NCBI GenBank assembly: GCA_963792895.1
Contig: CAWBYA010000004.1
Location: 372,001 to 436,000 of the forward strand
Direction: 5' to 3'
DNA from: UBA6912 sp963792895
GTDB taxonomy: Bacteria > Actinomycetota > Acidimicrobiia > Spongiisociales > UBA5794
Length of the DNA stretch: 64,000 nucleotides
In this document: positions 24,873 through 33,021 of the stretch, piece by piece
Layout: every line of letters begins with the position of its first letter
Numbering within the stretch: the stretch's first letter is position 1
Translations under genes and position numbers: made by a program
The notes under the pieces: model-generated
The model's input: the letters and a program-made list of their open reading frames with translations, nothing else
Database searches by the model: none
What the model was told of the DNA's origin: nothing

Positions 24873-26011
24873 ACTTCGAGCTTTCTCAGGAGCACGAGGT
24901 GTTCCGCAAGGTGGTGCGGGAGTTCGCGGAAGCCGAGATCGCACCCCACGCTGCTCGATGGGATCGAGAGCACCATCTGCCGCTCGACGTCGTGCACAAG
25001 ATGGGAGAGCTCGGTCTTTTCGGTCTGCCGTTTCCCGAGCAGATCGGCGGAAGCGGCGGCGATTTCACCAGCCTCTGTGTAGCGATCGAGGAGGTGGGCC
25101 GAGTCGATCAATCGATGGGGATCACCCTCGAGGCTGCGGTCGGGCTCGGGATCAACCCCATCGCAACGTTCGGGACGGATGAGCAGAAGGCGCGTTGGTT
25201 GCCCGACTTGCTGGCGGGGCGCACCCTTGCTGCCTTCGGCCTCACCGAGCCTGAGGCGGGGTCGGACGCCGGCGCCACCCGGACGAAGGCGGAGCTCGAC
25301 GGCGACGAATGGGTGATCAACGGGACGAAGGCGTTCATCACCAATTCCGGGACCGCCATCACGTCCGTCATCACGGTGTCCGCCAAGACCGGGCCGGACG
25401 AGATCAGCGCGATTCTCGTGCCGTCGGGAACGTCCGGCCTCACCGTCGAGCCGCCGTACCGCAAGCTCGGCTGGCACGCGTCAGACACCCACGGTCTCGT
25501 TCTCGAGGACTGCAGGGTGCCCGCCGCAAACCTCCTCGGGGAGCGGGGCCGAGGCTTTCATCAGTTCCTGGCGACACTCGACGACGGCAGGATCGCCATA
25601 GCGGCGCTTGCGGTCGGCCTCGCCCAGGCGTGTCTGGAAGCCAGCATCGACTACGCCAAGGAGCGCCATGCGTTTGGCCACCCGATAGGCCGCAACCAGG
25701 GCGTTGCCTTCCAGATCGCCGACGTCGCCGTCATGGTTGAAGCCGCCCGCCTCCTGACGTACAAGGCGGCAGCCCTCAAGGATGCCGGGCGTCCCATCAA
25801 GCAGGCCGCAGCGATGGCGAAGCTGCATGCCACCGAATCTGCAGTCACGGCCACCCGGATCGCCACCCAGATCCATGGCGGCTACGGGTTCATCGAGGAC
25901 ACGCCGGTTGCCCGCTTCTACCGGGATGCCAAGATCCTCGAGATCGGCGAGGGGACCTCGGAAATCCAGCGTCTGCTCATCGGACGTAGCCTCGGGCTGC
26001 CGGTTGCCTGA
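24869..26011 (+). CDS. Acyl-CoA dehydrogenase
   Basis: A 380-residue flavoenzyme with the family blocks AAFGLTEPEAGSDAGATRTKAE, INGTKAFITNSGTA, YRKLGWHASDTHGLVLEDCRVP and IHGGYGFIEDTPVARFYRDAKILEIGEGTSEIQRLLIGR. The Glu of EIGEGTSE is the expected catalytic base of short/branched-chain acyl-CoA dehydrogenases. AGGAGG lies before the GTG, which overlaps the HTTM stop. The next gene starts within its 3' end. Confidence 0.92.
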   Translation: MNFELSQEHEVFRKVVREFAEAEIAPHAARWDREHHLPLDVVHKMGELGLFGLPFPEQIGGSGGDFTSLCVAIEEVGRVDQSMGITLEAAVGLGINPIATFGTDEQKARWLPDLLAGRTLAAFGLTEPEAGSDAGATRTKAELDGDEWVINGTKAFITNSGTAITSVITVSAKTGPDEISAILVPSGTSGLTVEPPYRKLGWHASDTHGLVLEDCRVPAANLLGERGRGFHQFLATLDDGRIAIAALAVGLAQACLEASIDYAKERHAFGHPIGRNQGVAFQIADVAVMVEAARLLTYKAAALKDAGRPIKQAAAMAKLHATESAVTATRIATQIHGGYGFIEDTPVARFYRDAKILEIGEGTSEIQRLLIGRSLGLPVA

Positions 26012-29000
26012 CCTCCGCGCAGAGTTCCGCGACGTCTCGCGGCCGGCCATGAGTGCCGACGCTGCAGGTGCAATCGCCCGAGATGTCTTTGGAGTGGCCG
26101 GTGAGATCGCTGAGCTGCCGTCGGAGAGGGATCGCAACTTCCTCGTGACCGCAGGCACCCGGCGTCTCGTGCTCAAAATCGCCAACGCAGACGCATCGGT
26201 CGCGGCGATGGACCTGCAGGATGCGGTGTTGCGCCACGTGAGAGCGACTCCCGGGGTGGTGACGCCCCGTCCGATCGCGACGGCCGACGGTCGGCCCCAC
26301 GGCGAGGTCGTTCACGATGGAGTTGCCCACCTCGTCCGCATGGTCGAGTTCATCCCAGGCCGACCGCTCGGAGCACTCCGCCCGAAGCCGGATGCGACCC
26401 TCCGCGAAGTGGGTGCCGCCGCTGCCCAGCTGAGCGAGCGTCTCGCGACATTCCCCACCAACGATGTGCCGGACGACTTCGCCTGGGACGTGCGGTCCGG
26501 CAGCGCCACCATCGAGGCAGCGCTGTCCGGCATTGCCGCCGCGGGAAGGCGCACATTGCTGGCGACGATGGTGCGCCGTGCGGCAGAGGCGCTGGAACCT
26601 CTGTGGAGACGGCTGGACGTCGGTGTCGTGCACGGCGACCTCAACGACCACAACGTCATCGCCGACGACCCGATCGGCATCATCGACTTCGGCGACCTCC
26701 ACGTCTCGGTGCGGGCCGCCGAGGTGGCGGTGGCGGCAGCGTATGCCGCTTTCGGATTCCCCGACCCGGTCGAAGCCATCGCCACCGTCGTCGCCGGCGC
26801 CCATGCGGTGCGCCCACTCAGCGATGCGGAGCTCGAGGCGATGCTGCCGCTCGTGGTCATCCGCCTCGGCATCAGCGTCGTGACTGCCGCCCACCAAACG
26901 GCGGCCGAGCCGGGCAATGGCTACCTCGCCATCAGTGAGGCAGACGCCTGGGAGACTCTCACCCGACTGGCGGCGACGCCGTGGTACCTGGCTCTGTGCC
27001 GGGTGCGCGCCGCCTGCGGCCTCGACCCCTGCCCCCGGCGGCCGCTGGTGGAGGCATGGCTCGCCGGCCACCAGGACGAGCTCCACCCGGTGCTCGCCGT
27101 GTCCATGACGGCTGCCGATGTGTGCGCAATCGATTGGGGTGTCATGTCGCCGCTCGCGGCCCACCCCGACGTTGCCCCACCGATCGCGGTGCAGACGGAG
27201 ACGACCTTCCGTCTGATGGGAGAAGCCGGGGCCACCGTGGGCATCGGACGCTTTGGCGAGCCGCGTCTCGTCTACGCAGGGCCGGAGTATGCGGTGCCGA
27301 CAAACCACGGTCCGGGGTGGCGCACCGTGCACCTCGGGGTCGACCTCTCATGTCCTCCCGGCACCCCCGTGCTCGCTCTCTGGGACGGCGTCGTCGAGCG
27401 TGTCGACGACGATGCCGTCGAGGGCGGGTTCGGCCCGGTTGTCACTCTCCGCCACGAGCCGGCAGGGGCACCCGCTTTCTACACGCTCTCGGGCCACCTG
27501 AGCCGTGCATCGGTGGCCGGCATCGCGCCCGGGCAGAGGGTTGCGGGCGGTGACGTCATCGGCGCCGTCGGCGAGCCGGCGGAGAATGGCGGCTGGCCCC
27601 CCCACCTGCACTTCCAGGTGATGACCGATCTGCTCGACCTCGACGGCCCGTGGCCCGGCGTTGCCGAGCCGGGGCAGTGGGCCGCATGGGCAGGGCTGTG
27701 CCCGTCACCTGCGCTCGCCCTCCGTCTGCCGCACCGGGTGGTGGAAGCAGAGCCTCCCGACGAGGAGCGCGTCCTGCAGCGACGCCGGGACCTGATGCCG
27801 CCGAGCCTCAGCACGTCGTACCTGAAGCCGTTGATCGCCGTACGTGGGCACGGTGCCTGGCTGTATGACGGCTGGGGAAGGGCACACCTCGACTGCGTGA
27901 ACAACGTCGCCCATGTTGGACACGAGCATCCGCACGTTGTCGCGGCGCTCACCCGCCAGGCAGGCCTGCTGAACACCAACTCCCGATACCCCCACCCAGA
28001 GCGAATTCGCTACATCGAGCGGCTGGCCGAGTTGTTCCCTGCACCGCTCGACACGGTGTTCCTCGTCTGTAGTGGGAGCGAGGCGAACGACCTCGCGTTG
28101 CGCATCGCCCGCACCGCCACCGGCCGACAGGATCTCGTCGTGCTCGAGGGGGCCTACCACGGCCATACCGGCGAGCTGATCGCCGCCAGCCCCTACAAGC
28201 ACGACGGCCCGGGGGGAGAAGGTCGCCAGGAGTACGTTCACGTGGTGCCGCTGCCGGACCCCTACCGGTCGGCTGCCGGCGGCGACGCATCGGCCCATGC
28301 CGTGGCGGTGCGGCATGCGCTGAATGCAGCGGGCGGAGGCGCCGCCGCCTTCCTCGTCGAGCCCATCCCCGGCGTTGCCGGCCAGATCGTGCCTCCCGCC
28401 GGCTGGCTCCGGCTGGCCGCGGAGGAGGCACGGGAGGTGGGGACGCTCGTGATCGCCGACGAGGTGCAGGTGGGACTCGGCAGGGTCGGGACCCATTGGT
28501 GGGCGTTCGAGCGCGATGGCATCGTGCCCGACATCGTCACCCTCGGGAAGCCACTGGGGAACGGCCACCCAATGGCTGCGGTCGTCACGACCCGGGCCCT
28601 TGCCGACGCCTTCGCCAACGGTATGGAGTATTTCAACACCTTCGGTGGCAACCCGGTGTCGTGTGCGGTCGGGAACGCCGTCCTCGACGTGCTGGAGGCA
28701 GAGGGGTTGCCGGGGCGAGCAGCGGCGACGGGGGCTCTGCTCCTCGACGGCCTCGCGGACCTCGCCGCCGCATACCCCCTGATCGGCGACGTGCGCGGTG
28801 TCGGGATGTTCATCGGTATCGAAGTGGTGACCGACCGGGACACGAAGGAGCCTGCGGCGACCCAGGCGTCGTACGTCGCAGAGCGGGCCCGCGAAATGGG
28901 TGTGCTGCTGTCCGTCGACGGGCTCCGCCACAACGTCCTCAAGATCAAGCCGCCGCTCGTGTTCGGTTCCGCCGAGGCCGATCGCCTGCTGGCGACGCTC

Positions 29001-29063
29001 GGCGACATCCTGGGAGAGGACGGCGCCCAGCCGGAACTCCTGCGCTCTCTGCGCTCGATCTGA
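26004..29063 (+). CDS. Kinase / M23 peptidase-like / class III aminotransferase-fold fusion
   Basis: One continuous frame of 1019 codons holding three domains. Residues 1-370: aminoglycoside-phosphotransferase-fold kinase with SERDRNFLV, HGDLNDHN (H210, D212) and IDFGD (D228). Residues 430-560: LytM/M23 fold with all zinc ligands kept (H443, D447; H534-L-H536). Residues 590-1019: class III PLP fold with SGSEAND, DEVQVGLGR and Lys849 in TLGKPLGNG. The halves resemble human hydroxylysine kinase and the phospholyases ETNPPL/PHYKPL, suggesting phosphorylation then elimination of an amino alcohol; substrate unknown. TTG at 26004 is chosen because the RPAMS segment before ATG 26049 looks conserved. 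Confidence 0.85.
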   Translation: MPDLRAEFRDVSRPAMSADAAGAIARDVFGVAGEIAELPSERDRNFLVTAGTRRLVLKIANADASVAAMDLQDAVLRHVRATPGVVTPRPIATADGRPHGEVVHDGVAHLVRMVEFIPGRPLGALRPKPDATLREVGAAAAQLSERLATFPTNDVPDDFAWDVRSGSATIEAALSGIAAAGRRTLLATMVRRAAEALEPLWRRLDVGVVHGDLNDHNVIADDPIGIIDFGDLHVSVRAAEVAVAAAYAAFGFPDPVEAIATVVAGAHAVRPLSDAELEAMLPLVVIRLGISVVTAAHQTAAEPGNGYLAISEADAWETLTRLAATPWYLALCRVRAACGLDPCPRRPLVEAWLAGHQDELHPVLAVSMTAADVCAIDWGVMSPLAAHPDVAPPIAVQTETTFRLMGEAGATVGIGRFGEPRLVYAGPEYAVPTNHGPGWRTVHLGVDLSCPPGTPVLALWDGVVERVDDDAVEGGFGPVVTLRHEPAGAPAFYTLSGHLSRASVAGIAPGQRVAGGDVIGAVGEPAENGGWPPHLHFQVMTDLLDLDGPWPGVAEPGQWAAWAGLCPSPALALRLPHRVVEAEPPDEERVLQRRRDLMPPSLSTSYLKPLIAVRGHGAWLYDGWGRAHLDCVNNVAHVGHEHPHVVAALTRQAGLLNTNSRYPHPERIRYIERLAELFPAPLDTVFLVCSGSEANDLALRIARTATGRQDLVVLEGAYHGHTGELIAASPYKHDGPGGEGRQEYVHVVPLPDPYRSAAGGDASAHAVAVRHALNAAGGGAAAFLVEPIPGVAGQIVPPAGWLRLAAEEAREVGTLVIADEVQVGLGRVGTHWWAFERDGIVPDIVTLGKPLGNGHPMAAVVTTRALADAFANGMEYFNTFGGNPVSCAVGNAVLDVLEAEGLPGRAAATGALLLDGLADLAAAYPLIGDVRGVGMFIGIEVVTDRDTKEPAATQASYVAERAREMGVLLSVDGLRHNVLKIKPPLVFGSAEADRLLATLGDILGEDGAQPELLRSLRSI

Positions 29064-29087
29064 GGCGTGAGAGGGCCGCCAGCCTCC

Positions 29088-29093
29088 TAGAGT
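29088..29093 (+). promoter_or_regulatory. -10 box of leaderless beta-helix gene
   Basis: TAGAGT, with the ATG at 29101 eight bases after its last base; GTG 29098 is slightly too close. Confidence 0.5.
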
Positions 29094-29100
29094 CGCTGTG

Positions 29101-30831
29101 ATGACGCGGTGGAAGCAGGCCTCACTCGGCCTCGGGATGGTGGCCATCGTCGTCGTGTTCTGGGCGTTGGGGGCCGCCAGCCGCTCGCCGGGCGACACGA
29201 CGACGACACTCGCTGCTGTCGGTTCCACAACCTCTACGGAATCTCCGACCAGCACCGCCGAGACCACGATCACGGCGCCTACGCCTGCCCCCACGGTCGT
29301 CCCCGCTGGCCAGCCGGGAACCTTCGCGGTCACCGACTTCGGTGCAGTCCCCGACTCCAAGAACGACAACACCGCTGCGTTCCAGTCTGCGGTCGATGCG
29401 GCGGCGGAAGCAGGCGGCGTGGTCCTGGTGCCTTCTGTCGGCGGACGGAGCGCGTACGTCATCAACGGCACCATCAGTGTTCCCCCCGGCGTCGCGATCG
29501 TCGGATCTGCTGCGGGCACAGGTCTCGCCGTCGAAGGGCCCTACCCGTGGCCGGACACCCCGATCACCGGCGCCAAGATCCTCGCCAGGCCCAGTCCTGC
29601 CGACTCGCCGCTCTTCCGGCTCGGCCCCGGGACGACGGTGCGAGGCTTGTGGATCACCTACGACCAGCAGCCGTTGCCGTCGGACTCCGAGCTCGTCGAT
29701 GGCAATGGTGCGTACCAGTACTTGAGCTTCGACGCGGTTCGTTCGTTCTTCATCGAGGAGCACGTGGTGCCGACTGGGCCCACCTTCTACATCGAGTCGG
29801 GTGACCAGGTGACGATCCAGGACATCGTCGCCGATCGCTATTGGGACTTCCTCTACATGAAGGAGGGTGGCCCGCTCCGCGTCGACTCGGTGAGCCTCTA
29901 CGGCTACCGCACCGGCTTCACGGTCGAGGAGTCCGACGCCGTCAACGCATTCACCAACATCTCCTTCGCTCCCACGGTCGGACCGTTCGTGCCTGGCACC
30001 GGCACCGGCGCCGATGAGTGGACCTGGGTGTTCGGGGCCATTGCGTCGCAGGTGGACAACGTCGGATTCCATTTCGGCCGCGCCGACGCCTTCGTGCTCG
30101 ACAACATCGCGTTTCGCGGCGGCAACACGGCGGTGCGGGTTGGCGCCTCTTTCGACTACCCCATCATCGACCCGCTCACGGAAACCTTCTTCACGAACGA
30201 GCCTGGCCTCGGCCCCTGGGGCCAGATCCAGGACATTCGGATCGAGCAAGCCGCCGTGGGCATCCACCTCGTTTGGCCGTCACCGGTTGCCTTGACTCTG
30301 TCGAACGTCTCGATGGTGAGCGGGATCGACGACGGAAACAGCTTCTCAGCAGCGAGCGGATCAGGCGACACCAGCGATGTATCTCGCCAAGCGTTGTTTC
30401 TGGTGGAGTCGAGCTTCAACGCGGACAACAACGGCGTGCCGCCGCAAGTGCCTGCTGTGCTCGCCACGAACGTCGCATTGTCCAGCCGGGCAGACACGGC
30501 CCTCTACGGACAAGCGGCAGCCACCGTGGACGACATCAACGGGCGGGTCTTTCTGGTGAATGGTGATCTCGGCATGGAGATCAACGGCTTCTCGCTGGGC
30601 CTGCCCTATTCCGAGACGCTGATGATCGGTGCAGGCGATGAGGCCGATGAGGTGAGCATCCGGATACGGGGCGTCCTCGAGGCCGGGATTCCGGTATCGG
30701 ACAAGCTCGTGGAGCGGTCGGGGGTCAGCATCCTCGCGGGTGAAGTACTCGTCATCCAGGCGCCTCCGCCACCGGCGCCGACCACCACGACTGCCCCTCC
30801 GGCGGACACGACGACGACGACCGTGCCCTGA
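29101..30831 (+). CDS. Secreted right-handed beta-helix (pectate-lyase-3-like) protein
   Basis: A 576-residue exported protein: membrane or signal helix at residues 8-26, then a Thr/Ser/Pro-rich linker (TTTTLAAV through APTPAPTV), then a domain starting FAVTDFGAVPDSKNDNTAAFQSAVDAAAEAGGVVLVP. That is the opening of pectate-lyase-3/GH28-like beta helices. Many short beta repeats follow. The end is a second Thr/Pro linker (APTTTTAPPADTTTTT). It probably acts on or attaches to polysaccharide outside the cell; catalytic residues are not identifiable by eye. Confidence 0.72.
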   Translation: MTRWKQASLGLGMVAIVVVFWALGAASRSPGDTTTTLAAVGSTTSTESPTSTAETTITAPTPAPTVVPAGQPGTFAVTDFGAVPDSKNDNTAAFQSAVDAAAEAGGVVLVPSVGGRSAYVINGTISVPPGVAIVGSAAGTGLAVEGPYPWPDTPITGAKILARPSPADSPLFRLGPGTTVRGLWITYDQQPLPSDSELVDGNGAYQYLSFDAVRSFFIEEHVVPTGPTFYIESGDQVTIQDIVADRYWDFLYMKEGGPLRVDSVSLYGYRTGFTVEESDAVNAFTNISFAPTVGPFVPGTGTGADEWTWVFGAIASQVDNVGFHFGRADAFVLDNIAFRGGNTAVRVGASFDYPIIDPLTETFFTNEPGLGPWGQIQDIRIEQAAVGIHLVWPSPVALTLSNVSMVSGIDDGNSFSAASGSGDTSDVSRQALFLVESSFNADNNGVPPQVPAVLATNVALSSRADTALYGQAAATVDDINGRVFLVNGDLGMEINGFSLGLPYSETLMIGAGDEADEVSIRIRGVLEAGIPVSDKLVERSGVSILAGEVLVIQAPPPPAPTTTTAPPADTTTTTVP

Positions 30832-30841
30832 CGTCGGCTCG

Positions 30842-31366
30842 TCAGCCTGCCGACTCGTCGTCGCCGGGGTGGAAGAAGACGGCTATCTGGACCGCAGCGA
30901 TCGCGAGCGCCCCGGCAACGATGACGACCCCGGCCCAGCCATCGAGGTAGTGGGCGATGCTCACGCCGCTGATCTCGACCGTGCCGTCGATTGAGATCTG
31001 GCCGGGACCGGCCATCGCCAGCGCCAGCCCTGCGAGAGCCAGAGTCGCAACGTACTCCCATCCCTCCCCGGGACGGAAGATGAAGAACCCGTTGTGGCGG
31101 TGCACGGTCCAGAACGCGACGAACATGACGGCAATCAATCCCGCAGCCGCCGGCGTGGTGAGCAGGCCGAGGACCAGCAGGACCCCAACGGCCAGCTCCG
31201 TTGTCGTCGAGAAGAACCATTGCAGGCCTGGACTGCGGAAACCGATGCTGCCGAACCACTTCGTCGTGCGTGCCCTACCCCGGGCATGGTTCACCCCGTG
31301 GGCCAGGATGACGAGCCCAACGCCGACTCGCAGGATCAGCATCGCAGCATCGAACGTGCCGGTCAT
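30842..31366 (-). CDS. DoxX family membrane protein
   Basis: A 174-residue protein with four hydrophobic helices: LILRVGVGLVILAHGVNHA, TTELAVGVLLVLGLL, AAGLIAVMFVAFWTV, and VVIVAGALAIAAVQIAVFF. The order and the HGVNHA start match DoxX/DoxD-like proteins, some of which take part in redox protection at the membrane. GGAGG precedes the ATG at 31366; longer readings upstream lack this. TAGCCT in the upstream divergent gap is a candidate -10. Confidence 0.8.
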   Translation of the reverse strand: MTGTFDAAMLILRVGVGLVILAHGVNHARGRARTTKWFGSIGFRSPGLQWFFSTTTELAVGVLLVLGLLTTPAAAGLIAVMFVAFWTVHRHNGFFIFRPGEGWEYVATLALAGLALAMAGPGQISIDGTVEISGVSIAHYLDGWAGVVIVAGALAIAAVQIAVFFHPGDDESAG

Positions 31367-31434
31367 GGCTCCTCCCGAGCTGTCTGCGCCGAGGCTACAG
31401 CGCAGCAGCGGCCCCGGCATGCCACCATTGCCAC

Positions 31435-31983
31435 GTGACTTCACCCCTCGACGCACTCGTTGGTCGCCTCGTTGCCATCGTTACGGCGGTAGAGCGCCTC
31501 GCCCGCCGGTCGGCGGTCTCGATGGGTGCGGCGGGCGCAATCGCCGTGGGAGTGCTCCTGCTCCCGGCTCCCGCAGGGTTTGGGCGATCGGGACCTGCAT
31601 GGTGGGTCCTTGCCCTGGCGATCTTGGCCCCTGCCGGCTTCGTGTACGCCTTCTCGCTGAGCACGCGACGCACCGCTGCGGTCGTGGCCGCCTGGCGGGC
31701 GCAGGTTGCTTCCGCCGCAAACGAGGCCATTCAGGCGGTCACCGAACTTGCGGCGTCGGTGCAGAAGGCCGTGGTTACGAGGCGCGGCGTTGGCCGGTTG
31801 GCCGCCGGCCTCTTGGGACTGCGGCGGATCGTAGGCGCCTTCGGCGAGATCACGGGCTCGGCTGCCCCGGCGGCGGCCTCGATGAACCCCACCATGCTCG
31901 GCCTCACCGCGCTTGCGGTTGTGGCGGGTTTCGGTGTCGCCGTGCTGGCCGCCCTTCTCGTGCTCATTCGCGTGATCGTGTGA
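31435..31983 (+). CDS. Hypothetical membrane protein
   Basis: A 182-residue protein with three clear hydrophobic helices (about residues 29-48, 54-72 and a C-terminal LGLTALAVVAGFGVAVLAALLVLIRV). The region between is an amphipathic Ala/Arg-rich helix (RTAAVVAAWRAQVASAANEAIQAV). No family is recognised. The GTG at 31435 is 6 bases after CACCAT, a weak leaderless -10 match. Its stop overlaps the following phosphotransferase gene. Confidence 0.6.
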   Translation: MTSPLDALVGRLVAIVTAVERLARRSAVSMGAAGAIAVGVLLLPAPAGFGRSGPAWWVLALAILAPAGFVYAFSLSTRRTAAVVAAWRAQVASAANEAIQAVTELAASVQKAVVTRRGVGRLAAGLLGLRRIVGAFGEITGSAAPAAASMNPTMLGLTALAVVAGFGVAVLAALLVLIRVIV

Positions 31984-33014
31984 CGCTCGAGGTGGTTGCT
32001 GCGAAGGGTCTGCCCCACAACCCGCTGAACGCAGTCACCCAGTCGATCGATGTGGTCACGCTGGTGGACGGTTCGCGGAGGGTGCGCAAGCGCATCGGGA
32101 ACCAGAAGACGGGCGCACCCGAGCGGTGGCGTGCGTCCCACGAACCGGGGCATTGGAATTGGTGGGAGCGTGAGGCGCACGTCTACCGCAGCGACAGCCT
32201 CCGCGCTTCGCTCATCGGTTCCGGGCTTGCCATCGCTGCCGCAGAAGTGGCTGCCGACGATGCCGGCTTCACGCTCATGATCGAGTGGGTCGAGGGCACT
32301 GCCGGACCCGACTTCGACCTCGTGGACCAGGCTGCGTTGGCGAGGGGATTGGGCCGGTGGCAGGCGCGAGCCCCGCTGGACGAACCGTGGTGCTCTCGAG
32401 GCTTTCTGCGTCAGTATTCGGGGAGCAAACCCGTCCCCTCTATCGAGGCCCAAGCGTGGGAGGCGCCGCTCGTGCGCGATCTGTGGCCGCCGGGGCTCGA
32501 GGCCGGTTGGGCCCGGCTGGCGGGGGCGAGGGAGCGTTTGCTTGGGATCGCGGAGCGCGTGCCCCGGGTGACGAGTCATCTCGACGTGTGGCCCGTCAAC
32601 GCGTTGCGGCGACCCTCTGGAGAGGTGGTGCTGGTGGATTGGGCGTTCTGCGGTGATGGCGCCGTCGGCGAGGATGTTGGCAACCTCATTCCCGACAGCG
32701 TGTTCGATCTCTTCTGGCCTGCCGAGCGCCTCGACGAGCTCGCCGAGACGTGCATCACCGAGTACGTCGCAGGTTTGCGTGAGGCTGGCTGGGCGGGTGA
32801 CGAGCAACTCGTACGTCTCGGCGTGATGGCTACCGCCGTCAAGTACACCTGGCTCTTGCCGGCAACGGTTGCTCAGGCACGAGACGCCACACACAGCGCC
32901 TATTTCCGTCATGTCGACGCGAGAGCGCTCTACACGGCTCGCGGTGCCGCGTTCGCGCTCCTCGTCGACTGGGCCGACGAAGCCCTCCGCATCGCAGATC
33001 GCCTGGGTTGGTGA
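31980..33014 (+). CDS. Aminoglycoside-phosphotransferase-fold protein
   Basis: A 344-residue protein. It starts VTLEVVAAKGLPHNP and has an APH-like C-lobe: RVTSHLDVWPVNAL takes the place of the catalytic HxD loop, and EVVLVDWAFCGDGAVGEDVGNLI gives the metal-binding D-W/F-G region. Such proteins phosphorylate small alcohols or antibiotics, or are inactive relatives; substrate is unknown and there is no basis to call it a resistance gene. GTG overlaps the upstream membrane-protein stop by four bases. Confidence 0.72.
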   Translation: MTLEVVAAKGLPHNPLNAVTQSIDVVTLVDGSRRVRKRIGNQKTGAPERWRASHEPGHWNWWEREAHVYRSDSLRASLIGSGLAIAAAEVAADDAGFTLMIEWVEGTAGPDFDLVDQAALARGLGRWQARAPLDEPWCSRGFLRQYSGSKPVPSIEAQAWEAPLVRDLWPPGLEAGWARLAGARERLLGIAERVPRVTSHLDVWPVNALRRPSGEVVLVDWAFCGDGAVGEDVGNLIPDSVFDLFWPAERLDELAETCITEYVAGLREAGWAGDEQLVRLGVMATAVKYTWLLPATVAQARDATHSAYFRHVDARALYTARGAAFALLVDWADEALRIADRLGW

Positions 33015-33021
33015 GATGCCT

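Noticed and set aside
31980..33014. Calling the phosphotransferase an antibiotic-resistance gene
   Set aside because: Only the general APH fold is visible and the catalytic loop is atypical; a resistance role has no support here.
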